From contig JADKBO010000007.1 of the NCBI GenBank assembly GCA_016715105.1, positions 29,109 through 93,108 on the forward strand: DNA of 64,000 nt, written 5' to 3'. Shown one piece after another: positions 27,269-36,341 of the stretch. Under the pieces are notes generated by a model. That model was not told the DNA's origin, did not search any database, and saw nothing but the letters and a program-made list of their open reading frames with translations. The first letter of the stretch is position 1. Each line of letters starts with the position of its first letter. The translations under genes were made by a program, and so were the position numbers. This DNA is from Saprospiraceae bacterium. Its GTDB lineage: Bacteria; Bacteroidota; Bacteroidia; Chitinophagales; Saprospiraceae.

Positions 27269-28002
27269 AAAACGAAAATTTAGAAAATCAAATAAAAAAT
27301 CAACTGGAACAGAGGTCCATCAAGCCTTCGCATGACGCATGGCAAAAATTGGAATCTGCACTAGATGATCAAGGAATAGGGGAGGGGAAAAATCGGAAGA
27401 CCAGTATTTACTACTTACTGCTTTTTCTTTTAATGGGTGCTGGATTGTCTTTTTTTATGATCAAAAACGAAAATGGATCAGTCTCTGAACCATTGGAAGA
27501 GAAAGAATCAGTTGCCCCCGAAGCGTACGCGCAAAATGAACCAGCAAAAGCGCAAGAAACTTTGGTTACAGCAAATGAGCCCCAAGCATTAACTCCTCCT
27601 GAAATCAATGTGAAAGCGGTAGGTGATTTGGAACTTGGACCAAAACCTACTAAAATGAATAAAAAGCATACGAAGGCATCAGGACAGCAAGCAATAATAA
27701 CCCAAACATCTGCAAAACAAACTTTAGAAGAAAACAACGCATTAATTCAAGATAGCGATGTAGCAATGGCTCAATTAGAAACAGAATCACCAGAGATAGA
27801 AAAAGCTGTGATTGATGTGAATGATTTAAAGCTGTCTATCAGCCTCCAAAAGCGCAAAGCAATCCATGTCAGCGCAAATAAACTCCTCGAAACCGCCATG
27901 AAAGAAGAAAAGTCTTCCTTTTTCAGCAAAGTCGTTTCAAAGCTGAATAGGCGAGGCCAAGAAGCCATTACATTATTGTCTGAAAGAAATTTAGAAAATT
28001 AG
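27265..28002 (+). CDS. Single-pass membrane protein, probable anti-sigma factor
   Basis: The 245-residue product has a charged cytoplasmic segment (1-47) with SIKPSHDAWQKLESALDD, a motif common at the N-terminus of Bacteroidota anti-sigma proteins. One membrane helix follows (about 48-65, SIYYLLLFLLMGAGLSFF), then a low-complexity Ala/Glu/Pro/Thr-rich periplasmic region. The C-terminal part is more ordered (about 180-245). It overlaps the ECF sigma gene by four bases. Sequestration of that sigma factor is inferred from gene order and topology; no zinc-binding HxxxCxxC motif is present. Confidence 0.75.
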   Translation: MKNENLENQIKNQLEQRSIKPSHDAWQKLESALDDQGIGEGKNRKTSIYYLLLFLLMGAGLSFFMIKNENGSVSEPLEEKESVAPEAYAQNEPAKAQETLVTANEPQALTPPEINVKAVGDLELGPKPTKMNKKHTKASGQQAIITQTSAKQTLEENNALIQDSDVAMAQLETESPEIEKAVIDVNDLKLSISLQKRKAIHVSANKLLETAMKEEKSSFFSKVVSKLNRRGQEAITLLSERNLEN

Positions 28003-28026
28003 CATTAAGAAATAAATCACTAGATT

Positions 28027-29120
28027 ATGAAAAGATTAGTAACAACCACCTTGTGTTTGATGGTTATGTAGTAACATTGAGCGCACAAACAACATTCGAA
28101 ACAAAAGCAAAAGAAATAGCCGAGCAAATTGAGCAAATCACCGTTTCTGAAAAACTATTGCTGAAGGAAAAAATAGCAGAAATCAATGATAAACTAGACC
28201 AAGGAACCATCACAAAAGCAGAGGCTGAAAAACTTTCTATGGAAGCTGCTCAAATGACATCAGATAGCATAACAGCAAAGGTTGGCCTTTTGCAAGATGA
28301 ATTCTCATATTTGATCCAGCAAAAAGTGAATGAAGAAATTGATGAAACAACCGTAGAAAAAGTGGACATGGACCCTTCTCCTTGGGACGATAGCGAGGAA
28401 TGGGGATATGGTGATGATGAAGACCATGACCATGACTGGGATTTTGATTTCAATTTTAAAAATAGAAACGAATCCCGATTGACTTCTCAGTTTGTTTTTG
28501 CTTTTGGAGTCAACTCCCTGATTGAAAATTCGGACCTTGGAACCATTTCTGATAGTCCTCTACGCACCTTTGACTCTCGTTTTTATGAATATGGTTTGAC
28601 CGGAAAATACCGATTGTCTCCAACCAGTAACTTTTTTCATCTTAAATATGGTTTGTCACTTTTGTATTCGAGACTTTCGCCCAAGAACAATAATTATTAT
28701 GTAGTAGATGGCATAGAAACAAGGCTTCAGAATTTTGATGGTTCTTTAAATAAAAATGAACTACGAAATGTATTTTTTACTGCTCCAATCCATTTAGAAT
28801 TGGACTTTACCAAGGCTACAAAAGATAGTGAAGGCAAGCAGCGTTTCAGAACTCAAAAGGCGGTTCGTTTAGGAATGGGTGGCTTTTTTGGGATAAAAAC
28901 GGGATCAAGACAAACGCTTGAATACAACCAAAATGGCAATAAATTTGAAGTAATTGAGAAGGGAAACTTTAATGTAAACCAATTTATTTATGGATTAAGC
29001 GCTTATTTTGGATACAGATCGTGGACCGTATACGCCAATTACCAAATAAATCCTGTTTTTGAAAACAACGATGTGGATCAACGTTTGGTGTCATTGGGTC
29101 TGAGACTAGACTGGAACTAA
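28027..29120 (+). pseudogene. Outer-membrane beta-barrel protein, frameshifted in signal peptide
   Basis: ATG at 28027 opens a good signal peptide (MKRLVTTTLCLMVM) that hits TAG after 14 codons, while the body continues in another frame to 29120. Adding one T near 28069 restores ...LMVMLVTLSAQTTFETK, an intact 364-residue exported protein. After the signal come a helical segment (about 30-105) rich in Glu and Lys, an acidic Asp/Glu/His patch (DDEDHDHDWDFDF) and an eight-or-more-strand barrel ending GLRLDWN. It lies 24 bases behind the sigma/anti-sigma pair and is probably part of that operon. Either a sequence error or a gene that has lost export. Confidence 0.72.
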
Positions 29121-29315
29121 AGCGTTTTACATAAATAAATAGGCTAGGCTAGCGCTGGTTATTTGCTGAAAAATTTATTTACCTTAGCACGCAATGCGAT
29201 ATGTTCATCTGGCCGAAATTAAATTGATTTTAGTTATTTTTGATTTCAGAGTATGTTTTTATTAGCATAATAGGCGCTCTGCAATGAGCTGCCAAGTCAA
29301 AAATAAAGTAACAAT

Positions 29316-29945
29316 TTGATGAAATCAGATATCTCCATGCGAGAACCAATTACAGAAAAACAACTGATGGCTCTTGTAAAAATGTTCAATGCGCAGGATC
29401 AAGGTCCTGTAAATGAAGAAATTGGAGTTTTTATCATGAGTCGAGCCTATTTAGTGAAGCATAAGAAGGGAGATATCATTCACAAAGCAGGCAATGTTTG
29501 TAGGGTGATGAATTTTCTCACAACAGGATTGGTCAGAGGATTTATAATGGATTCAAATAAAGAGTTGACCACTTGGATCGTCGTGGAGCATGAATTGGCT
29601 GCACCGATTATTAGTTATGTGAATCAATCTGCAACCATTGAGAATGTACAGGCTTTGGAAGACTGTGAAATGATTACTATGGACTATGATGACATTCAGG
29701 AATTATATCTCAAGTTCCCAGATTTTAATCGAATCACCAGAAGGTTGTTTGAGGTTTACTACAGCAAAGCCGAATTGAGAGCCTTGATCGCTAGATTCAG
29801 TACCGCAGAAAAAAAATACCAGTTTTTTCTGGAAAACTTTCAAGAGTTATCCAACAGGGTTACGCAAATTTATATAGCCTCTTTTTTGGGCATTGATCAA
29901 GCTACGCTGAGTAGAATAAGACGTCAAAAGAAAAAACTAGTGTAA
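29316..29945 (+). CDS. Crp/Fnr-family transcriptional regulator
   Basis: The 209-residue protein has a cyclic-nucleotide-binding-like beta roll (about 50-145, HKKGDIIHKAGNVCRVMNFLTTGLVRGF), a dimer helix and a C-terminal winged helix (NRVTQIYIASFLGIDQATLSRIRRQKKK). The cNMP pocket Arg/Glu pair is not obvious, as in many Bacteroidota members, so the ligand may be absent or different. A TATTTTTG -7-like box is at 29235-29242. Its last nine bases overlap the end of the convergent LacI-family gene. Confidence 0.88.
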   Translation: MMKSDISMREPITEKQLMALVKMFNAQDQGPVNEEIGVFIMSRAYLVKHKKGDIIHKAGNVCRVMNFLTTGLVRGFIMDSNKELTTWIVVEHELAAPIISYVNQSATIENVQALEDCEMITMDYDDIQELYLKFPDFNRITRRLFEVYYSKAELRALIARFSTAEKKYQFFLENFQELSNRVTQIYIASFLGIDQATLSRIRRQKKKLV

Positions 29946-31014
29946 AATCTTCCTGTCGTTTTGGTACAGTGATTCATCTCTTTTGATGTAAGCGGCCAAG
30001 TTTTCTTTGAGTACAATGTCAATAGGTAGATAGGTTGATCGGGGAGGTGTTACTTTATTGATCAGTAAATCATAAATCTGCATCATAGCTCTAAAAGATT
30101 GTTCAGATGGGTTTTGATTGAATAAAGCCGAAAGTTTACCAGATTCCAATAGTTGAATATTCTCAGGCACAATGTCAAACCCCAAAACAATGACCTCTGG
30201 TTTGATGGATTGTTGGTAGATTTTGAAAAAAGTATAAGCCTGAGAGTTGGTAAACCAAATGGATTTAATGTTGGATTTTGCATGCAACAAAGCTTCCACC
30301 CTTTCTTTTATCGTTTCCTTATCATCAATATACATCTCCACTATATTGGAATCAATAGATTGAGTTTTGAGATACTCTTGTAAACCACCAATTTTATCCG
30401 CCGTATGTTGTGCATTGGTAGAATCGCTACCGATCGTAACGACCAATATTTCACTCAAGGCTTTTTGCCTCAACGTAAGGATACTCCCAGCCAGTTTACC
30501 CGCATCCTTTGAATTTTGACCAACATACGCAGTAATCCCTGCAATTGTTTGTTCCGTATTGATGGTGAAAAAAGGTATATTGTTGTGCTTTACAATTCTT
30601 GCAAATCTGATGGTTTCCATCTTAAATAAGTGCGGTGAGAATTGCTGCCGGTGTAATGTTCAAAGCTTCCATCAGCTGATTTTCATAAGAAGCACCATTT
30701 TCATAATCAAAATCAAAATAGGTAATTTCAACTCCGTATTGCCCAATATTGCGCATCGCAGCTTGTACACCCAACCTGATTTGATGCCAATAAGAATCAA
30801 CAACAGACGGCAGGACAACAGCTATTTGATGCGTTTTATTAATGGCCAAAGTGCTCGCGATCAAGTTTTTTTCATAGCCAATTTGATCTGCTATTTGTAA
30901 AATACGATCTTTTTTTTCGGCCTTTACATTACCACGCCCGTTGATTACTCTATCAACAGTGCCCCTGGAAACTCCAGCAGCTCTAGCTATATCTTTGATG
31001 GTAATTTTTGACAA
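29937..31014 (-). pseudogene. LacI-family transcriptional regulator, frameshifted
   Basis: Two consecutive minus-strand frames (31014-30622 and 30620-29937) together encode one LacI-type repressor. The first starts KITIKDIARAAGVSRGTVDRVINGRG, the HTH and hinge region, then enters the periplasmic-binding-protein-like fold and ends at ...LTALI. The second gives the rest (FFTINTEQTIAGITAYVGQNSKDAG...). Removing one T from the TTT at about 30624-30627 (reverse strand ATTTAAG) rejoins them as about 358 residues. It diverges from nagB, which has a matching CG-centred palindrome in its promoter, so it is the likely amino-sugar repressor. The break may be a base-calling error. Confidence 0.83.
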
Positions 31015-31091
31015 TTTAAATGGCTTTTAAAGATAAAATGAACTGAAATCGATACTATTTACTTAAAATAAGCACCAAAAGTAGGAAAATA

Positions 31092-31122
31092 TTTGTGGAA
31101 GTGTGCAATGTTTGTATATTTG
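31092..31122 (+). promoter_or_regulatory. nagB promoter (Bacteroidota -33/-7)
   Basis: TTTG (31092-31095), a 19-base spacer and TATATTTG (31115-31122) match the Bacteroidota primary-sigma consensus TTTG-N19-TAnnTTTG exactly. The predicted transcription start is near 31127-31130, giving a leader of about 25 bases before the ATG at 31154. Confidence 0.72.
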
Positions 31123-31123
31123 T

Positions 31124-31137
31124 TGTGCGCGAGCACA
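31124..31137. promoter_or_regulatory. Probable LacI-family operator
   Basis: TGTGCGC-GAGCACA is a 14-base palindrome with one mismatch pair and a central CG, the usual form of LacI/PurR-family operators. It covers the predicted +1 of nagB, where binding of the divergently encoded regulator would block transcription. Confidence 0.6.
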
Positions 31138-31153
31138 GTTTAAAATCGATCAC

Positions 31154-33100
31154 ATGGCTATCACAGGAATTATCAGCAAGTACCCATCCACATTAATCTA
31201 CCAACTCAAGTCGGTAGAAAAAATGCCCTTAGAAATTTTTGAAACAGCAGAATTTGGCAGTAAATACGTCGCCCAATCCATCGCATGGGCCATCAAAAGG
31301 AAAGAGCAATTGGGTCAAACCACCGTTCTTGGTCTTGCAACAGGATCTTCGCCGATCAAAATTTATGGTGAGTTGGTAAGAATGCATAAAGAGGAGGGTC
31401 TCAGCTTCAAAAATGTCGTGACTTTCAATTTGGATGAATACTACGGACTGACTCATGATGATCCGCAGAGTTACCATTACTTTATGCACGAACATTTGTT
31501 TCAGTACATTGACATTCCAAAAGAGAACATATACATTCCAGATGGAACCATTCCGATGGATCAGGTTTCTAAATACTGTGACCATTATGAAAAGCAAATT
31601 CAATTACATGGTGGCTTGGATATTCAAATTCTAGGAATAGGTCGTACAGGACACATTGGTTTTAATGAACCAGGTTCTGATCAAAAATCGATTACGAGAT
31701 TGATTCAATTGGATAATATCACCAGGAGAGATGCTGCTGAGTCATTTGGAAATATTGAAGATGTGCCTTACAAAGCCATCACCATGGGAATCAAAACCAT
31801 ATTGTCTGCCAAGGAGATTTACATTATGGCATGGGGTCAACACAAAGCAGAAATAGTGAGGTCATCAGTGGAGGAAGAACCTACACCTAGAATTCCAGCA
31901 ACTTTTTTACAATTACATTCCAATGTCAGATATTGCATTGACGGTGCAGCGGCAGAAAAATTGACAAGAGTAGAAACACCTTGGAGGGTTGGTTCTTGCC
32001 AGTGGACAGATAATTTGACGTGCAAAGCGGTGGTTTGGCTATCTCAATTGACAGGAAAACCCATTCTTAAATTGACAGACGAAGATTACAATGAGCATGG
32101 TTTGAGCGAACTCATTGCTGAAAGAGACAATGCTTATCAAATCAATTTAGCCATTTTCAATAGGTTGCAACACACGATAACTGGTTGGCCAGGTGGAAAA
32201 CCAAATACGGATGATCGCAATAGACCAGAGCGTTCTACTCCGACCAAAAAAAGTGTCATCATCTTCAGCCCGCATCCAGATGACGATGTCATTTCCATGG
32301 GAGGAACTTTCCTCAGGTTGGTAGATCAAGACCATGATGTGCACGTGGCTTATCAAACTTCGGGTAACATTGCAGTGCATAATCACGATGCACAGAGGTT
32401 TTTGGAATTTTACGAACAATACAATAAGCTGGCATCCATAACACCTAAAAACCCACTTTTTGATGCGGCATTAAAAACACTGCTCAGTGATGCAAAGGAT
32501 AAAAATACGCCTGAAGTGAGGGCGGTTAAGGGCTTGATCAGAAGGGGAGAAGCTACTGCAGCCGCCAGGTTTAGTGGATTGAAAGACAAAAATATTCACT
32601 TTTTGGACTTGCCCTTTTATGAAGCGAGTAAGGTGAAAAAAAGCAATGGTACAGAGGCTGATGTAGCCATTATCAAGGAATTACTCATGGCCAGAAAACC
32701 ACATCAAGTATTTGCTGCCGGTGATTTGGCGGACCCACATGGTACCCACAGAATCTGTTTGGATGCCATCCTCACCGCATTCGAGGAACTCAAAGACGAA
32801 AAATGGATCAAAAATTGCTGGCTTTGGTTATACAGAGGCGCATGGCATGAATATACCATTGACGAAATAGAAATGACGATTCCCTTGAGCCCCCAAGAAT
32901 TGCTCAAGAAAAGAAAAGCCATTTATATGCACCAAAGTCAGAAGGATAGTGCACCTTTTCCAGGAGAAGATTCCAGAGAGTTTTGGCAACGTGCAGAACA
33001 TCGCAATAAAGCGACTGCGGAAATGTACAGGGATTTGGGTTTTGCAGAATATGAAGCTATGGAAGCCTTCAAAAGGTGGAAGTTTAGTTTTCAACAATAG
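31154..33100 (+). CDS. nagB: Glucosamine-6-phosphate deaminase fused to LmbE/PIG-L deacetylase-like domain
   Basis: The 648-residue protein has two catalytic modules. Residues about 20-280 are NagB: LGLATGSSPIKIYGEL, FNLDEYYGL and GIGRTGHIGFNEPGS hold the substrate-binding and catalytic residues for converting glucosamine-6-P to fructose-6-P and ammonia. Residues about 365-640 are an LmbE/PIG-L module with HPDDD (374-378) and a C-terminal ...DPHGTHR metal site, typical of zinc de-N-acetylases. Fused proteins of about 640 residues occur in Bacteroidota; whether the second module is active is unclear. ATG at 31154 follows the promoter and operator; an in-frame upstream GTG at 31103 lies within the promoter. 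Confidence 0.93.
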   Translation: MAITGIISKYPSTLIYQLKSVEKMPLEIFETAEFGSKYVAQSIAWAIKRKEQLGQTTVLGLATGSSPIKIYGELVRMHKEEGLSFKNVVTFNLDEYYGLTHDDPQSYHYFMHEHLFQYIDIPKENIYIPDGTIPMDQVSKYCDHYEKQIQLHGGLDIQILGIGRTGHIGFNEPGSDQKSITRLIQLDNITRRDAAESFGNIEDVPYKAITMGIKTILSAKEIYIMAWGQHKAEIVRSSVEEEPTPRIPATFLQLHSNVRYCIDGAAAEKLTRVETPWRVGSCQWTDNLTCKAVVWLSQLTGKPILKLTDEDYNEHGLSELIAERDNAYQINLAIFNRLQHTITGWPGGKPNTDDRNRPERSTPTKKSVIIFSPHPDDDVISMGGTFLRLVDQDHDVHVAYQTSGNIAVHNHDAQRFLEFYEQYNKLASITPKNPLFDAALKTLLSDAKDKNTPEVRAVKGLIRRGEATAAARFSGLKDKNIHFLDLPFYEASKVKKSNGTEADVAIIKELLMARKPHQVFAAGDLADPHGTHRICLDAILTAFEELKDEKWIKNCWLWLYRGAWHEYTIDEIEMTIPLSPQELLKKRKAIYMHQSQKDSAPFPGEDSREFWQRAEHRNKATAEMYRDLGFAEYEAMEAFKRWKFSFQQ

Positions 33101-33899
33101 CACTTACAAACCCATAATAAATAAGGATTTGAATTAATAATATGCTGATATTGGGACTTTTTGTACCCATTTTTTGACTGAAGCTACGGATGGCCTACAC
33201 CCATAAGTAGCTTTAGTTTTTTAACTCCAATATTCGGCTGAGAGCCGGGAGCTGTGGACGGCTTTCAGTTATCAGTTTTCAGCTGTCAGTTTTGTCGGAA
33301 ATCGGGAATCGGTGACAAGCTTTCAGTGATCAGCTATCAGCTTTTTGCAGAAATCAGACGATAAGGAACTGATTTGAATGCTATCAAAAATCTAGCACCT
33401 AAGTTATGAGCCTTCCTCATTAGCCACTGGCTTCAGCTTGTGGTGGCTAATGGTCCATCTCGAAACCTGGGCTTTAGCCCAACATTTCCTGTATGAATCG
33501 TAGGGAGGAAAATGTTTTCATGGATTAGATTTTCATAAGCTCTAAAGTGTCAACAAGCAATTTTTTGCGTAAATTGGAGACAAGCTTTCAGGTATCAGTT
33601 TTCAGCTGTCAGCTTTTTGCAGAAATAAGACAATATGTATCTGATGTGAATGCTAGCAAAAATCTAGCACCTAAGTTATGAGCCTTCCTCATTAGCCACT
33701 GGCTTCAGCTTGTGGTGGCTAATGGTCCATCTCGATACCTGGGCTTTAACCCAATTCCCCCATGTCACTTGCAACAATCAGCTAGGTTTTTCACAAAAAA
33801 ACATTTGTTCTTTCTAGAGACAGTAGGGCAAGAAAATGTAAAATTTTGTGCTTCTACAAAAAAAGTCTTAACTTTCGAAAACATTATCACCAAATCTAT
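33101..33899. repeat. Intergenic region with two long direct repeats
   Basis: No gene is supported in this stretch of nearly 800 bases. It holds a near-identical direct repeat of about 170 bases: copy 1 at 33314-33480 and copy 2 at 33579-33752. Each starts at GACAAGCTTTCAG, passes through CAGCTnTCAGCTTTTTGCAG, and ends with the dispersed element in reverse orientation (CTCATTAGCCACTGGC ... GGGCTTTAGCCC). The last 112 bases of the two copies are the same length and differ at only a few positions. TTTTCAGCTGTCAG-like satellite drift fills the rest. The next gene's lipoprotein signal begins at 33900. Confidence 0.75.
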
Positions 33900-34724
33900 A
33901 TGAAAGGATATTTATTCCTGATTACGATAATTTTGCTCACCGCGTGTAAATCCACCTTCAAATCCACGACCGAAGAAGCAGTTTTTGTTTCAGAAAGACA
34001 GTATCCTGCTCGGGTAAAACAGGTAGAAGTTGATCCACTTGGCTCAGTTTATTTACTTGATAAAATCAATAAGCTCACCCGTTACAATACGATCAATAAC
34101 ACCAAAACGGAATACGTGGATAATCGATTGGGCAATATCGATGATTTTGATCCACGAAATCCCTTGAGCATCATGGTATTCTTTCGCCAATATGGCATTA
34201 TCAAGTTTTTGGATAACACATTAAGTCCCATAAAAGTGATTGCTTTACAAGAAAATGAAGCCTTCCAAAATGTGAGTGCCGCCTGTACAACCAACGACAA
34301 CAAACTGTGGCTATTTGAGGAAAATCAACAGCGCTTTTACAAAGTAGGTGACAACCTTCAAGTCATAGCTGAAACCAATCGCTTGAGTGATTTGGGATTG
34401 CAGAAGATTCAGGTAGTCAAAATGAGAGAAAATAACAACAAACTGGTTGTATTGATCAAAAATGAAGGCCTTTTTGTATTTGATAATTTTGGCCAATTTC
34501 AAAAAAAAATAAAAACTGACCTTTATACTGATTTTCAATTTCTGGAAGACAATATCATACAGTTTGAAAATTGCCAAGCCAATGTGATACCCATCTCCAA
34601 TCCCTTGCAATTGCCGCAAAGTGATGAACTATGTACGATGAATACAGGTGCCAAGAGTGCGAGGAAACTGAAGCAAGGTTGGCTATTGTCCTATGAGGAT
34701 GGCGTAGATTATTTGTTTAAATAA
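33900..34724 (+). CDS. Conserved hypothetical lipoprotein, beta-propeller-like
   Basis: Starting at ATG 33900 the 274-residue product has a lipoprotein signal MKGYLFLITIILLTAC (Cys16). The mature part is a series of four-stranded units with phrases like VDPLGSVYLLDKINKLTRYN, NKLWLFEENQQRFYKV and NKLVVLIKNEGLFVFDNFG, as in six-bladed NHL or WD-like propellers. No catalytic motif is seen, so a scaffold or assembly role at the inner face of the outer membrane is possible but unproven. It is 120 bases upstream of glgA on the same strand. Confidence 0.7.
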   Translation: MKGYLFLITIILLTACKSTFKSTTEEAVFVSERQYPARVKQVEVDPLGSVYLLDKINKLTRYNTINNTKTEYVDNRLGNIDDFDPRNPLSIMVFFRQYGIIKFLDNTLSPIKVIALQENEAFQNVSAACTTNDNKLWLFEENQQRFYKVGDNLQVIAETNRLSDLGLQKIQVVKMRENNNKLVVLIKNEGLFVFDNFGQFQKKIKTDLYTDFQFLEDNIIQFENCQANVIPISNPLQLPQSDELCTMNTGAKSARKLKQGWLLSYEDGVDYLFK

Positions 34725-34844
34725 TGACATTTGAATGAAAATTCCGATAAACTAAATAATTACAGAAATAATTTACGAGGCTTTTTGTATATTTCGGAAG
34801 TTCGTTTAATTTACGTGCTCATTGATATCAACTATCTTATAAGG

Positions 34845-36296
34845 ATGCCTGAAAGCTTCAAAGTTCACTATTTGTCTGCAGAATGTTATCCCGCCGCAAA
34901 AACTGGTGGTTTGGCAGATGTTGTAGGCGCACTACCAAAATACCTCAATAAACTGGGAGCAGAAGTTGCTGTTTTTATGCCCAAGTACCACATGAGGTGG
35001 TTTTTTGACAAAAATTTTGTGGTAGAATATCAGGGAGCTTTTCAATTGGGCTCTGAATACGTACAATTTCAGGTTGAAAGGCTTGATAAGGAAGAATTGG
35101 GATTTTATTTGTACGTTATTGATATACCAGGTAAATTTGATCGCAACGGGGTGTATGCCGATTCAAGTACTGGTATTTTTTTTGGTGATGAAATAGAAAG
35201 AAATATATCATTCCAAAGGGCTTATCTGACATTCGTCAACACTTGGTCGGAACTTCCTGCAGTCATTCACAACCATGACCATCATACTGGTTTAGTACCA
35301 TTCATGATGAAATTTTGTCCCCAATTTGCGCGCCTCAAAGCCATTCCTTCAGTATTCACCATTCACAATCAAGCCTATCAAGGTGCTTTTGATTGGGATA
35401 GGAAATATTTGTTACCCGGTTATGACATATGGAATGAAGGATCGTTGGATTGGGCGGGTAAAATCAATCCATTGGCGGCATCTGTAAAATGTGCTTGGAA
35501 AGTGACTACGGTATCTCCTTCTTATATGGAGGAACTCAAAAGAAATAGCTTTGGCCTGGAATGGCTGTTTAATACAGAATCTGCCAAATCTATCGGTATT
35601 TTAAACGGTATCGACGACGAAGTTTGGGACCCTAAAACTGACAGTTATTTGGACTTCAAACTTAAAGAGGATGTGGAGGCCTTTAAACAAGAGAATAAAA
35701 AGATTTTGTTGAAAAACTCGAGGTTGGACATCAATGCGCCGCTGCTTGCTTTCATCGGCAGATTTGCCATGGAAAAAGGTGCAGACTTGCTGTATGGATT
35801 GATAGAAGGTGCCATAAAAGGTGGCAATCCCATGAATTATTTGATTTTGGGAACAGGTGACAAAGGTGTTGAAGGTGGGTTAAAACAACTAGCTGATAAA
35901 TATCCGCACAAGGTAATTTCATTCATCACTTATAATGAGAAACTTTCTCATGAAATATACGCAGGGGCAGATTTTCTGGTCATGCCTTCCAGGGTAGAAC
36001 CATGTGGACTCAATCAAATGTATGCCATGCGCTATGGTACCATTCCTATAGTGAACAATATAGGAGGACTCAAAGACAGTGTTAAGGACTATGATGGAAA
36101 AGAAGGCACGGGTATAAAATTTCCAAATTTAGATATGGGTGTAATGCTTGGTAAACTTTGGGAAGCGCAGCTAATCTATCATGATAAAGTTGCTTTTTGG
36201 AAAATGGTGCAAAACGCCATGGCCCAAGATAATAGTTGGAATAACAGCGCTGGAAAATATATGGAAGTATATAAAGATGTGCTCAAATTAGCTTAA
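34845..36296 (+). CDS. glgA: Glycogen synthase (GlgA)
   Basis: A GT5 enzyme of 483 residues. The N-terminal half has LSAECYPAAKTGGLADVVGALP, with the KTGGL ADP-glucose-binding loop, and VFTIHNQAYQG. The C-terminal half has FIGRFAMEKGADLL and MPSRVEPCGLNQMYAMRYGTIPIV, the family's nucleotide-sugar signature. It adds alpha-1,4-glucosyl units from ADP-glucose to glycogen. ATG at 34845 matches the family start (MPESFKVHYLSAE) and has AAGG just before it; a more distal ATG at 34731 would add 38 residues. glgC follows 45 bases downstream, so donor synthesis and use are coupled. Confidence 0.95.
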   Translation: MPESFKVHYLSAECYPAAKTGGLADVVGALPKYLNKLGAEVAVFMPKYHMRWFFDKNFVVEYQGAFQLGSEYVQFQVERLDKEELGFYLYVIDIPGKFDRNGVYADSSTGIFFGDEIERNISFQRAYLTFVNTWSELPAVIHNHDHHTGLVPFMMKFCPQFARLKAIPSVFTIHNQAYQGAFDWDRKYLLPGYDIWNEGSLDWAGKINPLAASVKCAWKVTTVSPSYMEELKRNSFGLEWLFNTESAKSIGILNGIDDEVWDPKTDSYLDFKLKEDVEAFKQENKKILLKNSRLDINAPLLAFIGRFAMEKGADLLYGLIEGAIKGGNPMNYLILGTGDKGVEGGLKQLADKYPHKVISFITYNEKLSHEIYAGADFLVMPSRVEPCGLNQMYAMRYGTIPIVNNIGGLKDSVKDYDGKEGTGIKFPNLDMGVMLGKLWEAQLIYHDKVAFWKMVQNAMAQDNSWNNSAGKYMEVYKDVLKLA

Positions 36297-36341
36297 AACC
36301 AAATTTGTATAAAATCTGCAAAAAAATTAAAAGGATAAATT

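Noticed and set aside
31103..31153. Upstream start for nagB adding 17 residues
   Set aside because: It falls within the promoter -7 and operator, so it would not be in the transcript from that promoter.
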